DNA of 64,000 nt from assembly GCA_026419785.1 (NCBI GenBank), contig JAODTK010004043.1:1-64000 (forward strand), written 5' to 3'. Within the stretch, counting starts at the first letter, position 1, and the number at the start of each line of letters is the position of its first letter. Made by a program: the position numbers and the translations under genes. Source of the stretch: Sclerodactyla briareus. Its lineage: Eukaryota > Echinodermata > Holothuroidea > Dendrochirotida > Sclerodactylidae. The notes beneath the pieces are model-generated. The model was not told the origin of the DNA and did not search any database. It saw only the letters and a list, made by a program, of their open reading frames with translations. This document shows, piece by piece, positions 1 through 11,639 of the stretch.

Positions 1-479
1 ATTTGCGTTGCCTCAGCTTCATGAACGTCTTCTTTGAGAGACGGCATTACTTTCAGGAAAACGGTTATTTTCCCGTGGGAGCAGCTCTTCGCCGAGCCTC
101 AATCAGGAGAATAATGCATATAACTTTTTCGTATCCCGTTAGGGACGGCGTGAACTCAGTACAAGGCGTGAATAGTCGGAAACAGGTTACCGAATCTATC
201 AGCGCCTTCGAGTATTACGATAGATTCTCAGACCTTAGACAAAATGAACAGGATAGAATCAATGTGGCTTCATCACCGGTGTTCCTTCCTCACACTAGTG
301 CAAAATGTGAAGCTGTCATTCTATGAGATTTATCAGACCAACTGGATTTTAGGCAACCTAGGTCCTCATAGAAACAAGGATGGTAAACGAAATCTGGCTG
401 AACCCCAATCGAGCATTTTAAACCCACAACTTTCATGCAGGGAACCGACACAGGCGCCACGGAAGTAACATCGGCGATA
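1..479. other. No recognised feature
   Basis: A 107-codon plus frame (3-326) without recognisable domains, and shorter overlapping frames. Nothing supportable. Confidence 0.3.
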
Positions 480-1960
480 GAACTAATATAGTCGAAATTA
501 AAAATTGATTTATGCATTTCGAAAAAAATACCTCAACTGCAATTGGATGAAAAGTAGTTTGATACATATTGTTCATAACCTGCCTGACTTGAGCTCCGGT
601 TGATTTTTACGAATAGTTCTAAGACGTCCCAAATAATAATTCCCTCCGATTTTTTCTTATTGCAAACCATCCGTAAGTAACTCGATAGGCACTGTTAAGG
701 CGCTGTTGTAGCGAAAATGTAAACGGTCTTGTGTAACCTTATGTATGATTTTGAAACGCCTGCCCTGATTTCCCATTTTATAACTTATCAGTGAATCCTA
801 TTTCGATTATCGTCAAAATCGCCATGCAATATACATATACTACTAAAGGTTTGCTGTCCACCGTTTAAAGTTCAATAATTGTCAAACCGTGTGTAGCCTA
901 TATTCCACTCGGGTACTTCCCTAACAGTTTCGATGGCCGACTGCCATCCTGTGTTTATCATTTAAGGAAATTGACATATATTTTGTTTCGGATTATACAC
1001 TAAACATTTGATAATTAATGCCCGGACATCACCACCTCGCGAAACAATGTCCCATGAATATATTATGCCCTTCGTACACAGAACAATCTCTATCGCCTAT
1101 AGTGCGATAAACGTTGAAAACTGGAGGAAAAACAAACATAATGGTGTGAACGACCTAGGTAAAATGCCTAATATAAGAAGAAAACGTAACATATGAATGA
1201 TGCCTTGCCTATATCTTGTAACCATTGCAAGAATTGAAACATCCTATTTAGTGAATTCTTAATACTGCACACCGGTTTCTATAGTGCAAATGCCACGCGG
1301 ATAACATTAGTGGGTGGATTGTTATTTTGCTAATTGTCGAACACACATCGGATCCTCATTCATCCTCTGCCTTGGTGAATGATTTTTGTCGTCAACTCCC
1401 TAGCCGTTCCCAGGGATGCCTGCCCGCAGATCTGAGGATCCACATACTTGTGCCCATCAAGAGCCGACAGGCACGGTTGACTAATTATTTGGATGATCCT
1501 AAGATCGAATTGCCGCATTCTCTCAGAGGACGTTCCGTTCCGCCTCCTTTCAATCTCACACCTCGACGAGTTATCCGTTCTGCGACAATTCGGCTATCAC
1601 TTTCTAGCCTCCTTACTAAGTTCTCCAATTTAACATAACACGTCACGCAGATTAGTGATTGCCCCCCAGGGAGAAACGTCAGTCTCGGCAAGCAGCAACT
1701 TCGAGTTGTTCTCCACAATTGGTAGTTCACTTTAGTAGTGCAAAAATGTTATCGGATATTATTTGATGTACGAATTAGTCGGTGTACTACAAATTGTTCA
1801 ACTATGTGTGGTGCACGCTTTGTGTGTCTACGATGGTGCCAAATCTTATATTCACCGGGTGTGATTGGCGTATACCAGTGGTCCAACCAGGGGGAAATTT
1901 CCCCCAGGGGGGAAATATCAAGATTTCAGGGGAGATAAAAAAAAGGTATACAAAGGTAAT
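480..1960 (+). repeat. Repeat family R, copy 1
   Basis: Contains the near-palindromic core TATCGCCTATAGTGCGATA (1091-1109). It also has the right-hand block with GGATCCTCATTCATC (1349-1363), TTTCAATCTCACACCTCGAC (1548-1567), a GAGTTATCCGTTCTG-like stretch, GGCTATCACTTTC, and ACATAACACGTCACGCAG (1633-1650). A 3' stretch resembles 3200-3290. The same blocks occur in the same order near 26 kb, 36 kb and 40 kb. The left limit is approximate. No protein was recognised on either strand. Confidence 0.65.
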
Positions 1961-2819
1961 CATTTTTGCAGGATCTTTCGAATGGTGAATTCTTCTTGTT
2001 CACAAACACAATCACATAGCAATGTTCAAACCCTTACCGCATCTCCACACTATCAACCTTCAATTATAATGTATCATAGGGGGAACGGCTCAAGCGAAAG
2101 CAAAGGGGGAAATGGGGAGGAAAAGGTTGGGAACCCCTGCGCCAGACCAAGAGGCATTCCACAACAAGAAGCACAATCCCGTTCTCATGCATAAACATGA
2201 TCAGAGTGCAAATAAAAGTCGTGAATCTGAACAATCTCATAGTCTTAATTCACTGAATCTTTAAGTGAATTTACATGAAGAGCATATCTCTATGGAATTA
2301 CATTATATTATGAACATTTTAGAGGAACAGGTTCAGAGTTCTCTGAGTAACATAAACCTAGGCATGCTCTAAGCAGCAATTCGTGTTTCACTCGAATAAT
2401 GGTGATCGAGGATAAGATACTGGTCCAGGTTCCACCCGTCGCTGTCACTTTTTGCGTCCGTTGCACTAAACGGCAAGGCCTCTTTAATAAAATATTTTAG
2501 ATCTACATATTAAAGGGGTTCGACTCCAGGTCGACTCCAAACCAAAACAAAACGGAACCTATCACGATTGTGCGCTGTTTTCTGCATACAAAATTGAGAA
2601 TGAAAACAACTCAGTTTCACACAAACAATGACGTTGGTGTGTCAACTTGAACCAGTGCATTTTAGAAACGGAGTGTAGAATGAATTTGCAACCACGCTCT
2701 TCATATCACCACTGGCATAGTAGATCCGTCATCCATGCAGTTGATATGTTCAGTCGTTGGTCGTATTGCCTAAACGCCATAGGGAAAGAAAACCTAGCTA
2801 GCCGTTGCCATTTTCCACG

Positions 2820-3300
2820 GGCGGTCTCTCCATCGCTCTGAGAGCCCGTTTCCACATCGATGTTCATCTAAAGCCTACGCCCCCCCCCACCCCCTCCCGC
2901 CCAAACTCATCGTCTAATTACTTTGTATGATCTTATAATTGGATTGCCCCATTCTCTTCGGGGACTTGCAATGCGTTCCGCTCCGCCTCCCTTTCAATAT
3001 CACACCTCGACGATTTATACGCACCAAGATAATATGGCTATCACTTTCTCCCTGCATGCCCAGTTCTCCTGTATGACGTAACGCGGTACGTAGAATAACG
3101 AATGTCGGTTGGGTTACAATTACTTAGCGCAAGCAGGTGGTAATTACTGGTGTTATTGAAATGTAGTCTACTTGAGTTTGTGTAAAACATGTTATGCACC
3201 TAGATCGTTTTGGATACGGATTAGTAGTGGGGTTGTTATACAGTTTGTTGATATATGCGCGGGAGTGTGTTGGTATGGCCCCCTGCATGTGATGATGTGG
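2820..3300 (+). repeat. Repeat family R, copy 2 (right part)
   Basis: Has TCGTCTAATTACTTTGTATG (2909-2928), AATTGGATTGCCCCATTCTC, TTCAATATCACACCTCGACG, GGCTATCACTTTCTCC and GTAACGCGGTACGTAGAAT, in the order seen in the other copies, followed by a shared TAGTTTGTG..AACATGTTAT stretch. The core hairpin region is absent. A long C-run interrupts it at 2880-2890. Confidence 0.6.
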
Positions 3301-4556
3301 AGTTTTATCAATAAAAAGTTGTACTGGCGCTAGATCATTTCAATACAAGAGGAAATAAAAATTGTGGGTCCGAAAAATCGTTCCCATACTGTCCATGCAT
3401 GGGTTCCATAATTGATGTTTTTCTTGACATACTGAATCTGTCATAACAGACAGTTATAATACAACTGCAGAATCAATTATGAAGACGATAATACGATTGG
3501 TCGGGACCGATGAATATGTCAGACGAGTCAACGTTTATACACGACTCTCCGTTACGGAGTTAGAGGCCCTTGAAGTTTGGGCTGTGTATTGGGTGAGATC
3601 GCAATATATACGGTGCTGTGCAATGATAAATAATGTTTTACCTGCACAACCATGCAAAAATTATCCGTTTCCCAGTGGAATCTACATGTTAACTACACTT
3701 TGGGAAGATAATTAGTCTATGGGAGGGGACTGCGGTGGGTTGGTAGTTGCTAATAATTACTCTAATCTGTGGAGTTATTTCACATAATGGACCAATAAAC
3801 CACGTGAGAAATGCCTACGATGTTCAACTTTACATCACACATTGTGCATTATAGGGATTTTCCACGATTTCCCTGCTTCATGGACCAAACTCCAAAGGTC
3901 AATAAATTCACATAAGACTGTAAGACGATCGTATTGGACGTGGCCTGATTCCATAGGCCTGACTAGATCACAGCCAGAGGCATTTGACGTAGTACCGTAC
4001 GTCATGCGACCAACAGCCTCGCGACAATAGGTTTCCCTCAGTTAAAACCAGAATGCTACGCACTCATCCTTCCGATGAAATAGTGAAATATAAGGGATAG
4101 TCGATTTTGGAAGGGTGTCACGTGATTAATGCCGTGTGCATTGAAGACTTTCGACTTTGAGGTGAGGTGACCTTTAATCATAAGGATCCTGAAGTCATAA
4201 GGATTGGTGATACGTATGACTTTTGCGCTATTTCAAGTGAGAAAGAAGTTCATTTGGTTCTCTAGCAACCTTGAATTTCTGTAAAGCTTTTCATTATGAG
4301 AAAAATGCGAATTGAATTGGGTTTTACGAGCAATAGAATTTGAGACTTGGAACCAAGCAGCGCGTGCCTTAGGTCAAACGTGACAGGTCGTTGTGCAGAC
4401 ACGCAAACCGCTGTAGAGGTCAAACACGTACGCGCGCGTACTATGTACAAAAATTTCCTAACATTAAAATAGATTTGAAAAAATGTTCCGGTAATAATTA
4501 GACCACGGAGCCAAACTGCCCAAAAAATCATAAAAAAAACTAATAAAAAAGTCATT
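3301..4556. other. No recognised feature
   Basis: AT-rich with only short frames. No repeat copy or coding similarity was recognised. Confidence 0.3.
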
Positions 4557-4642
4557 AATTGTCGGCGGGGATCTCGAATCCGGGACGCGAACTTCAGCGC
4601 TCGAGAAGTGTACCACTACACTACGGGAGATGACCACGTAAG
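4557..4642 (-). repeat. tRNA-like sequence (tRNA pseudogene or SINE head)
   Basis: Minus strand: CCCGTAGTGTAGTGGTACAC resembles an A box with D-arm, and CCCGGATTCGAGATCC resembles a B box with T-arm, about 25 bases apart. The acceptor arms (TCTCCCG and CCGCCGA) do not pair well, and the sequence runs straight into an A/T-rich 3' part. This favours a SINE or decayed tRNA over a working gene. Confidence 0.55.
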
Positions 4643-7499
4643 TGATAGTCATTGTTGTGTTAAGTCGGCCTTTGTGGCTTAAAAAACCGAACGCTCTGCA
4701 TTGTCATTACCTATTAAGCGACGGTCGTACTAGCCTGTTGAAACAGGCGTTTGACTTTGTTCACCTTGTATCAGCCTCATTTACTCATATGTTTGCCGGA
4801 GGACCTTAACCAATCGGGGATTTGCCTAAACTAACGCCTGTGCGACTTCGTCTGCTCGACGTCGAAGGGAATCATGGGCGGTACTTGTGGCGGCGCGACG
4901 TCAACGTTGATTGCGCAATCGGACATTCTCTCTTTCACTAAATTACGGGAAACGGCCATGTCTGCTGGAAAATTAACTCTATTGGTCTGATTTGGAATTG
5001 TTTACACAACCTCCAACCAGGTTTTGACTAACTTTAGATGGATATTCTTTTTTAATTGCCCATTTGAAGGATTCATATTTTTCTGAACGTCTGCGGCGAT
5101 ACCAACAAGCCGCAATACGCCTGCGCATAGCCGAAACAGTGGCTTCGGTCAATTTTAGGCTTCAAATGCATCATTCTTCGATAAATTCTCATTTCAGTGT
5201 TGTAAATGTTGATCGAAAAACATATTGTCCCGCACTCCCCCCCCCCCTCCCCCCCCCCCGCCCTTGATTGTAAACGACAGACTATAGAATTAAATTGTAC
5301 AAGACTACAAAATTCACAGACCGAGTAATTAGCAAGCGATTTCATCGCTCGTAAAAATCAAATCAGAGTGCAGAACATGCGTTTTGTTTTACAGTTAAAA
5401 ACGGGTAATGGCCTCCGATCCGCCTTATTAGATTTTTTTATGGGCAAAGAAGCTTGGAAGGTTATATAAAGTCTACGTCGCTTTGTCCACAATGTTGTCA
5501 TGTGTAGCAAGGAAGGAAACCAAAAATATTCTTAGATCAATGTATTTTACATCTTAAGTGAAATGGCAATATTTCAGCACGTCAAGGAATGTACTTGTGG
5601 AGATAAAGAAATACATTTACACATTACAGGATGGAATCGCCAAAGCGACTGCGTCAAGACTACAGAAATGTAACCATCGCACCAAAACGATCCAATGCAA
5701 GCATTTCATCGATCGTAAAAGAGGGTTTGTCCATTCAGACGAACAGTTTACAGTGCTTTGTATGTTATGCTTAAAATGTGTGTCAAAGGTCAAGGGAGAA
5801 ACACGTAGATACGAACTGCCCGGGACTTCGTACAAAACAATTTCGGAAACCTTTGAGAAATACTTCTTCCTACTATCTCAAAACTGTGCAAATATCCCCC
5901 CCCCGACCCCACTTCCACAGTCACACTTGAGTACAATCACTAATCGGACAATGGGGGGGGGGGTCAAAGGGTGGAACATATGAGTGAACTCTGTAAGGAT
6001 AGCAACTTTAAGGTGTGCATCTCGTTCACTGGTGTTAGATTATTTGCACATACACGTACATTCATGGTTGGGTGTAGTCCGGAATAGGGTATGCATCATG
6101 TTAGGAACTCGAGTTCTCGGAACAGGTAAGGCGTACCAAAAAAATATCCCTCATAATGGTCAGGAACCGGAATTTTTTGTAGTGGACCAAAAATATTCCG
6201 CTTTTACGTCCGATGTAGCGATTTTATCGCCTGTATGTAGTAGCCTAACGCACTTGACTATTTTGTGATGGCGCCTGCTGTGACAATTTTCTCATTGGTG
6301 TGGAAACATGGAAAGAACAGACGGAGTGTATGAGTCGGGCAGTTACATCCACCTCAAGTCAAACGGGTTTTAGTATCAAGCGTAATTCAGTATTCTTACC
6401 CAGTCTACCTAGACGGAGTCACTCTTCGCCTATATGACATCCACATTCTTTGTAGTTGGCCATCGGATCTATTCAAGGACCGAGAGCCCTTCCTATGCAT
6501 TTACTTGTCGTTCTAGCTAACTAGAAATTTCGTGAGTAAACCGAAAGTTGGAAAATGAAGCATAAAAACCACTCCTTATACAACTATTATGTCAAGAGGT
6601 GAGAGTAGGACGCCGGAGATTCTGGAAACAGGGTCCACGAGCTAGGAGGGAGGCCAGCATATATACCCGAAGGAAGACCTCACCCACCCACTTCACCAAC
6701 AACAACATTTTGCTCAATTGTTTTTTTGAATAACATCCCTTCAGCGCTCATATGTTTCTTCTTTTCATATTCGAGAAAATTATCCGCGTTGAGGAGTTTG
6801 TGTGAAAAGGGGAATGGGAGAAAGGGGTGGGGTGAAACGATCGCAACAAAGAGGTCGTGTTGTCCTGACTGTGAAGTCCCCACAACTAATCTTCTACAAC
6901 CACTAGCAGTGCAAAAAATCTGGAATCATCCGTTTCTTCTCCGATATGAGAGCCATTGCTTTCCGCCGTCAATACCTTCAAACGTCAGAATCCACCGGGA
7001 TTTTGGACAATTACAGTCATCATACCCCGCAGTTTATCAGTTTGTTCCATGGCGGGGGCCACTGGACCCCCTCCCACTCTCTCTCCCTGCCCCGCCTCCC
7101 GCTGTCGCCGCCCCTGCTTGAAGTAGAGATTATACAGAGGGAATATTCCGAAGCCCGCAAAATGACCGTGGTTGTCCAGCTCAAACAGTAGACTTCGACA
7201 TGAAAACCCTGCTGCCAGCAATTTGTAACTTAACACGCCGCCTGTTTATCATCCTTATAGTATATAATATAGATTCATGATATCCAGTTGTGATATTGGT
7301 CTTCGGGGTCATTTTGACGATGTGTTGTACATACAAAATAATAATTAACAAAATAACAAAATTCACTAATTCGATCAATCAGAAAAATCTGCAAATCTGG
7401 TAAATATGTGTCCAGCAAAGAATTGACAGTATTTTAATGAACATCGTTGAATTGTTTACCAATCCGGTATATCGCAAATAAAACACAACATATAGCTGG
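4643..7499. other. Mostly unassigned sequence with C- and G-runs
   Basis: Apart from the 141-codon frame at 5558-5983 and homopolymers at 5238-5261, 5897-5904 and 5952-5962, I see nothing identifiable. Frames near 6726-7191 are short and overlapping. Confidence 0.3.
5558..5983 (+). CDS. Open frame of 141 codons, unidentified
   Basis: Contains CNHRTKTIQCKHFIDRKRG and CMLCLKCVSKVKGETRRYEL, with several cysteines, but no recognised domain. It ends through a proline run encoded by a C-homopolymer and a glycine run. May be chance. Confidence 0.15.
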   Translation: MKWQYFSTSRNVLVEIKKYIYTLQDGIAKATASRLQKCNHRTKTIQCKHFIDRKRGFVHSDEQFTVLCMLCLKCVSKVKGETRRYELPGTSYKTISETFEKYFFLLSQNCANIPPPTPLPQSHLSTITNRTMGGGVKGWNI

Positions 7500-7830
7500 G
7501 GTCGCCAGTCGGTTGAGGATCAATTGGCGATTGCCACACGGCTGACAAATTCGTCGCGAGTCGGTAGACTTTCATTCTATGTCTTACGGCACTGGCTTTC
7601 CCATGGTAGTATCACTCAGCCGACGGCTAATTGTAATCACTTGGATATAGGCAGATATCAGGTTGATAAGACCTCTATCCTATTATCAATGGCGAAAACA
7701 GATTTGCCAAGTCAGCTCCTGCCGAGGTGAATAACAATTTGTAAATCGGTGAGAATGTCTCTGTGGACTCCGGATAACTAGGATCTGTGAAGCTGGTGCT
7801 TCGAAGAATCAGACCCACCATAATTGACCA
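7500..7830 (+). repeat. Repeat family R, left-end block (copy 3)
   Basis: Matches 38290-38620: CGTCGCGAGTC, GGACTTTCRYTC, CTTRCGGCA, CACTTGGATATAGGCAGATA against CACCGATATAAGCAGATATA, CTATCCTRTTAT, TGCCGAGGTGA and GACCCACC..ATAATT, in the same order. In the 38-kb copy this block sits upstream of the core, so it is the family's left part. Confidence 0.6.
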
Positions 7831-7883
7831 ACAACGCTAGAATAGCAGACGAGTGTTGCATATGGGGAACTTGTCGAGCAAGA

Positions 7884-8545
7884 ACAAATAGATTATGACG
7901 ATAGAAAGAATGAGACGCTCAATGAAAAACTATACAAGGCCCGGCGAGTGTGCAGTTCCAGGTACTGCGCATTTTGTTTGTTACGAATCCTTAAGATTGT
8001 ATGCTCATCGAGGATATCATGGCTATGATTTTCTGGCAAGTAACCTGAAGTAGGGTATAGAGTTCGTTTCACACGCAGGCGGCATGCAAAACGAATTCCA
8101 TACCCCTCACAATAATTTCTGTAGCATTCACTGCAGTTCAACTTTAACAGTGAAATACTGGAGAATTAACAGTGAAAAATATCATTTTCACTGTAAATCC
8201 TCCGAGCTTCACTGAAAAAATTATAAAAAATAATAATGCGAAGTAGGCTCGAAGAGCAACCTCACCCATGTCAACCATTTATATGAAATAGGTCCTGTCG
8301 AAAACACCATCATTGGTGTTCCTGATATTCCTTGATATTCTTATGTTGTAATGGTTATCACAAATTGCACATCGATGGCGAACAGTCAGAAGGCCAGATA
8401 TGTTACAGATATCATCGTCGAATTTGCCGTAGAGGGTATAACTGGTTTAGCCGAACCGCGTCCCTTCTAACCGAGGCGTTCAACAATGAAACTCCACATA
8501 ATAATAACAATGAAACAAATTGATTATGACGATAGAAAGAATGAG
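7884..8545 (+). mobile_element. 600-bp insertion flanked by 31-bp direct repeats
   Basis: A 31-base stretch at 7884-7914 recurs at 8515-8545 with a single mismatch; its core starts GATTATGACGATAGAAAG. The sequence between ends in A-rich AATAATAACAATGAA, as expected of a retroposed insertion on the plus strand. It contains a short word-palindrome tract (8138-8222). No protein domain was recognised. Confidence 0.55.
8138..8222. repeat. Word-palindrome tract, word CAGTGAA
   Basis: CAGTGAA occurs twice and its reverse complement TTCACTG twice within 85 bases, separated by A/T-rich spacers. Confidence 0.6.
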
Positions 8546-8829
8546 TCGAACAACATGAATAAATATTCGAAAAATCTACCAAGGCAATGGAGAATGAATA
8601 TCAAAATACTATAATAATATTAATATAATATGATAAAGCTGATTAAGTATGATCATGGTGATGATAGATTAAGATTCATTGCATTAGTTTAGATATTACA
8701 ACAACGAGAAAAATAAAGAAGAAAAAACTATCAAAATGTACTGAGAGCATAAAACACGAAGCAAATATTGCGTGCAAGAATGACTCATTGGCCTGGGTTA
8801 TACTACACCAACAACACTCACTTACCCGT

Positions 8830-9115
8830 ACAGCTATTCATGAACAACATACTGAACTACACATCCAACACCTTAGCACATTCATATATGTAGTTACCAT
8901 TTCGGTGGCAGGTAGGTAACATAAAGTATTTTGTTGAGAGAATCTAAATCAGGGTTACTATAACGCAAACATTGCGTCATAAGAATATCGAGTATATGAG
9001 ACTCGGTCTACCCGGAGTGAACACACTGACACAAACGATTCTCACGGGGAATACCAGACCACCAATCCATCTCAACAGCTAAATCATAATGAAAAATAAT
9101 AATAATTTGTGCCCC
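8830..9115 (-). mobile_element. C-terminal fragment of another LINE-type ORF
   Basis: On the minus strand the reading AVEMDWWSGIPRENRLCQC (about 9045-9100) is followed by ESHILDILMTQCLRYS and, after a frameshift, KYFMLPTCHRNGNYIYECAK. This matches the C-terminal pattern GRW..(I/T)PR..R.C..C....E.E.H.L..C..Y seen after reverse transcriptases in several invertebrate LINEs. It begins where the 3' end of the CR1-like element stops, so the CR1-like element probably inserted into it. Confidence 0.5.
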
Positions 9116-9132
9116 GTATTAACGACAGTTTT

Positions 9133-10437
9133 GTTTTTTAATTCAGTTCAGTTCATGTATTCCACAACATAGCACAGCCATACATAGTACAATATAGTGA
9201 TTGTTTGTAGAGGAGGTCTATAAAAAAGCACCGAAAAGCAGACGCTTGTACAGGTAGACCCCTATATAATAATGCAAGAATAAGATGAAACACACTAGAG
9301 ATCCAACCCATCACCTTCTTACTAATTGACTACAATAACACGCATACGGCAGTAACCTCAGTAAAACATGCTGACAATGGATGCTCAGACAGAAATAGCA
9401 TGTAGTTTATATGTTTTGTTAAAGCCTGGGTATTGATGGTTTTCCCTTTAGTGAGTTATGCAGTGCATTCCACATTCGCCATCCACGACCTAAATAGACC
9501 TTGTGGAAGTTACTACTGTTTGGTTGTGGTATTTCAATGTTGTTAGCACCTCTGGTCGAATAATGGGAGTTATGTAACCAGAACAACGAACGGAAATTAC
9601 GAGGAAGTCTGGAATAAAACCATTTAAACATGAAATACCAAGCTGTAAGTAGAAATTCGATCAATTATGAGAATTTTTAGTGATTAAATAGAACAGAAGT
9701 ATTATCATAAAACCCGCTCCAGTGATAACACGAACTGCTTTCTTCTGTAAACGATGAATTCTATCAATATAAGTGGAGTGAGCATTTCCCCAGATAATAT
9801 AAAATACGATAAATGGGAATAAATCAAAGCATTATACAGTGTAAGGAGCCCATTCTGAGGGACTGATTGTTTAAGTTTATATAAAATAGCAATGGTTCTA
9901 GCTACTTTGGTACAGATTGCATTGATGTGGAAAATCCAGTTCAAATTGGAATCATACAGAGTCCAAGAATGTTACTGACTCATCCTGAGAAATGTCTGTT
10001 CCATCAATATAAAGTTTTCATGTTATGGGTTGTGCGGTACTGAAAAGGATGGAAAAAGACGAAATGTGTTTTACTCGTATTCAATGACAGCCTATTAGCC
10101 TTGAACCAGTCGGACACTTTCTTGACTTCCTGGTTGATATACTGCAGTATATGAAGGATTATCAGATTTAAAAAGAATGCTAGTGTCATCTGCAAAAAGG
10201 CAGAATTCAACTTATCTGATGAGAGTGGAAGATCATTTATGTATATCCAAAAATAAGAGTGGACCCAAGACCGAACCTTGCGGAACGCCACAAGTAATGC
10301 CCTTGTAAGGAGATGTACTGCCATTCATAGATAAACAATTGCTTCGTCAGGAGGTTACATGAATACATTTGTAGCGATCACACCGGATTACCTAGGAGAG
10401 CTTACTTTAATAAAATATAATGATACAGTGTCGAACG
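9133..10437 (-). mobile_element. CR1-like non-LTR retrotransposon, 3' half (reverse transcriptase to 3' end)
   Basis: On the minus strand and across frameshifts this reads as the later part of a LINE reverse transcriptase. It has a SMNGSTSPYKGITCG stretch, then GVPQGSVLGPLLF near 10262-10300, INDLPLSS, an ADD-type catalytic block with DTSILFKSDNPS near 10160-10200, the WFKANRLSLNTSKT block, and the C-terminal thumb region down to about 9420. The minus-strand 3' end near 9138 carries GAACTGAACTGAATT followed by A-rich sequence, a typical LINE terminal microsatellite. It is the 3' portion of the element that resumes at 20354, split by the insertion at 10438-20353. Several stops and frameshifts make it inactive as written. 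The clade call rests on motif style only. Confidence 0.85.
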
Positions 10438-10451
10438 TCGAACGTCGAACG
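10423..10451. repeat. Left target-site duplication with triplicated TCGAACG
   Basis: ATACAGTGTCGAACG at 10423-10437 matches 20354-20368 exactly. Its last seven bases TCGAACG are then repeated twice more (10438-10444, 10445-10451) at the 5' junction of the inserted LINE. Confidence 0.85.
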
Positions 10452-10612
10452 TCAACCGGAGCAGACGTGCATGTGTGCGCGTATAGATTATTTTCTATTG
10501 TTCCTTTTGTTAGCTGCGGTCAACTAGCTTGTTATTCGGGTTGACAGCCGTGTGTGTTTTTTCAATTACTGTTAAATTGGTTAACAATTGAAAACTAAAA
10601 AGGGAGAATATC

Positions 10613-11580
10613 ATGGAGGTTTTGTTGGTCGGTGATTGAGGCTGCCTCGGTGGCGGAAGAGATAGAAGATGGGGACCCAACTGCGGGTGAGTGGGAGGTT
10701 TATGTTAACCCAAATAAGCGATCCCGAAGATCTTCATCCTCAGGTACTCCTTCTCCTAGAACGAGCCACCCCCCTAACGGACATAAGATAAAAAAACTTC
10801 CCCCAGTCATAGTTCAGGGTATCAAGAAAGACGACATAATGCTGGCTTCGTATATCAAAAGGAAAAACCAAATGTGCGAATAAATACAATCAAACACGGA
10901 GCTGGCAACACAATTCTGAGTCTTCCCACTCAACGAAAATAGCCATAATCTACTGCTAACCCATGGGAGTCAAGAACTCAAGTCTGGGCAATCCCAAAGC
11001 CAGGATACCACAAAACAAAAACACAAAACTACCCCACAATGTAGTAATCGGTGGGGTAAATCCAAAAACACGGACACCCAAATACAGCCAACAGTTAAAA
11101 GGAAGATGGTGTTGAACATAGTGCACCCAGATGGTTATTTCGAGCCCTGGGAACCCACCTGGAAGTGAAATAGGGGGACTTCAGTCTGAAACAGGACAAA
11201 AAACAAGCGATGAAACCAAGCCATAAATATGGGGATACTCACCACCGGGGTGTAGATTAAACGACTCCAAACGTAACACAAGTTAGTAAATGCAGAAATT
11301 TGGTCATACTTTTAAAGATTGTACCAAACAAGGGAAATGTCTGCGGTGCGGGGGGATCACAAGTGAAAAAGCGGCCCAGCTAACAAAGAAGAAAAGAAAT
11401 GTGCGAACTGTGGGGGTACCATGTGGCACTCTACAAGGGCTGCCCCAAATTCATGGAGGCCCAGGAGGGAAAAAAGCGGAAGTTTATTACTAAAGCAATG
11501 AGAGCAGGGGTCAAACACAAAACTTATGCTCAGGCTGCCACAAACAGTAGGGAAGTTAATCAGAAATAGACCAGATAAAG
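10613..11580 (+). pseudogene. LINE ORF1, gag-like protein with CCHC zinc knuckles (decayed)
   Basis: A start at 10613 is followed by an acidic then Ser/Arg/Pro-rich N-terminus (GEWEVYVNPNKRSRRSSSSG, about 10690-10749). Then come LPPVIVQGIKKDD, a long decayed middle, and the knuckle block at 11287-11470. The knuckles read CQKFGHTFKDC, then KCLRCGG, then across a frameshift KCANCGG..WHSTRAAPNSW. ORF1 proteins of this kind bind RNA and chaperone reverse transcription. At least four in-frame stops separate the pieces, so no intact product is possible as written. Confidence 0.75.
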
Positions 11581-11639
11581 ACAAGGTTAACATAATTATC
11601 CTTTGTTACTGAATGGTCTGACAGTGTTAAAGAAGGCAA

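Noticed and set aside
1084..1110. The family R near-palindrome as a Helitron 3' hairpin
   Set aside because: No CTRR end follows at the expected distance in any copy, and the repeat continues for hundreds of bases past the hairpin.
4557..4642. A functional tRNA gene on the minus strand
   Set aside because: The A and B boxes are fair but the acceptor stem does not pair, so it is kept only as a tRNA-like repeat.
6680..7236. Several overlapping frames of 67-131 codons on both strands
   Set aside because: Mutually overlapping, no motif, and Pro/Leu-rich text that follows local base composition.
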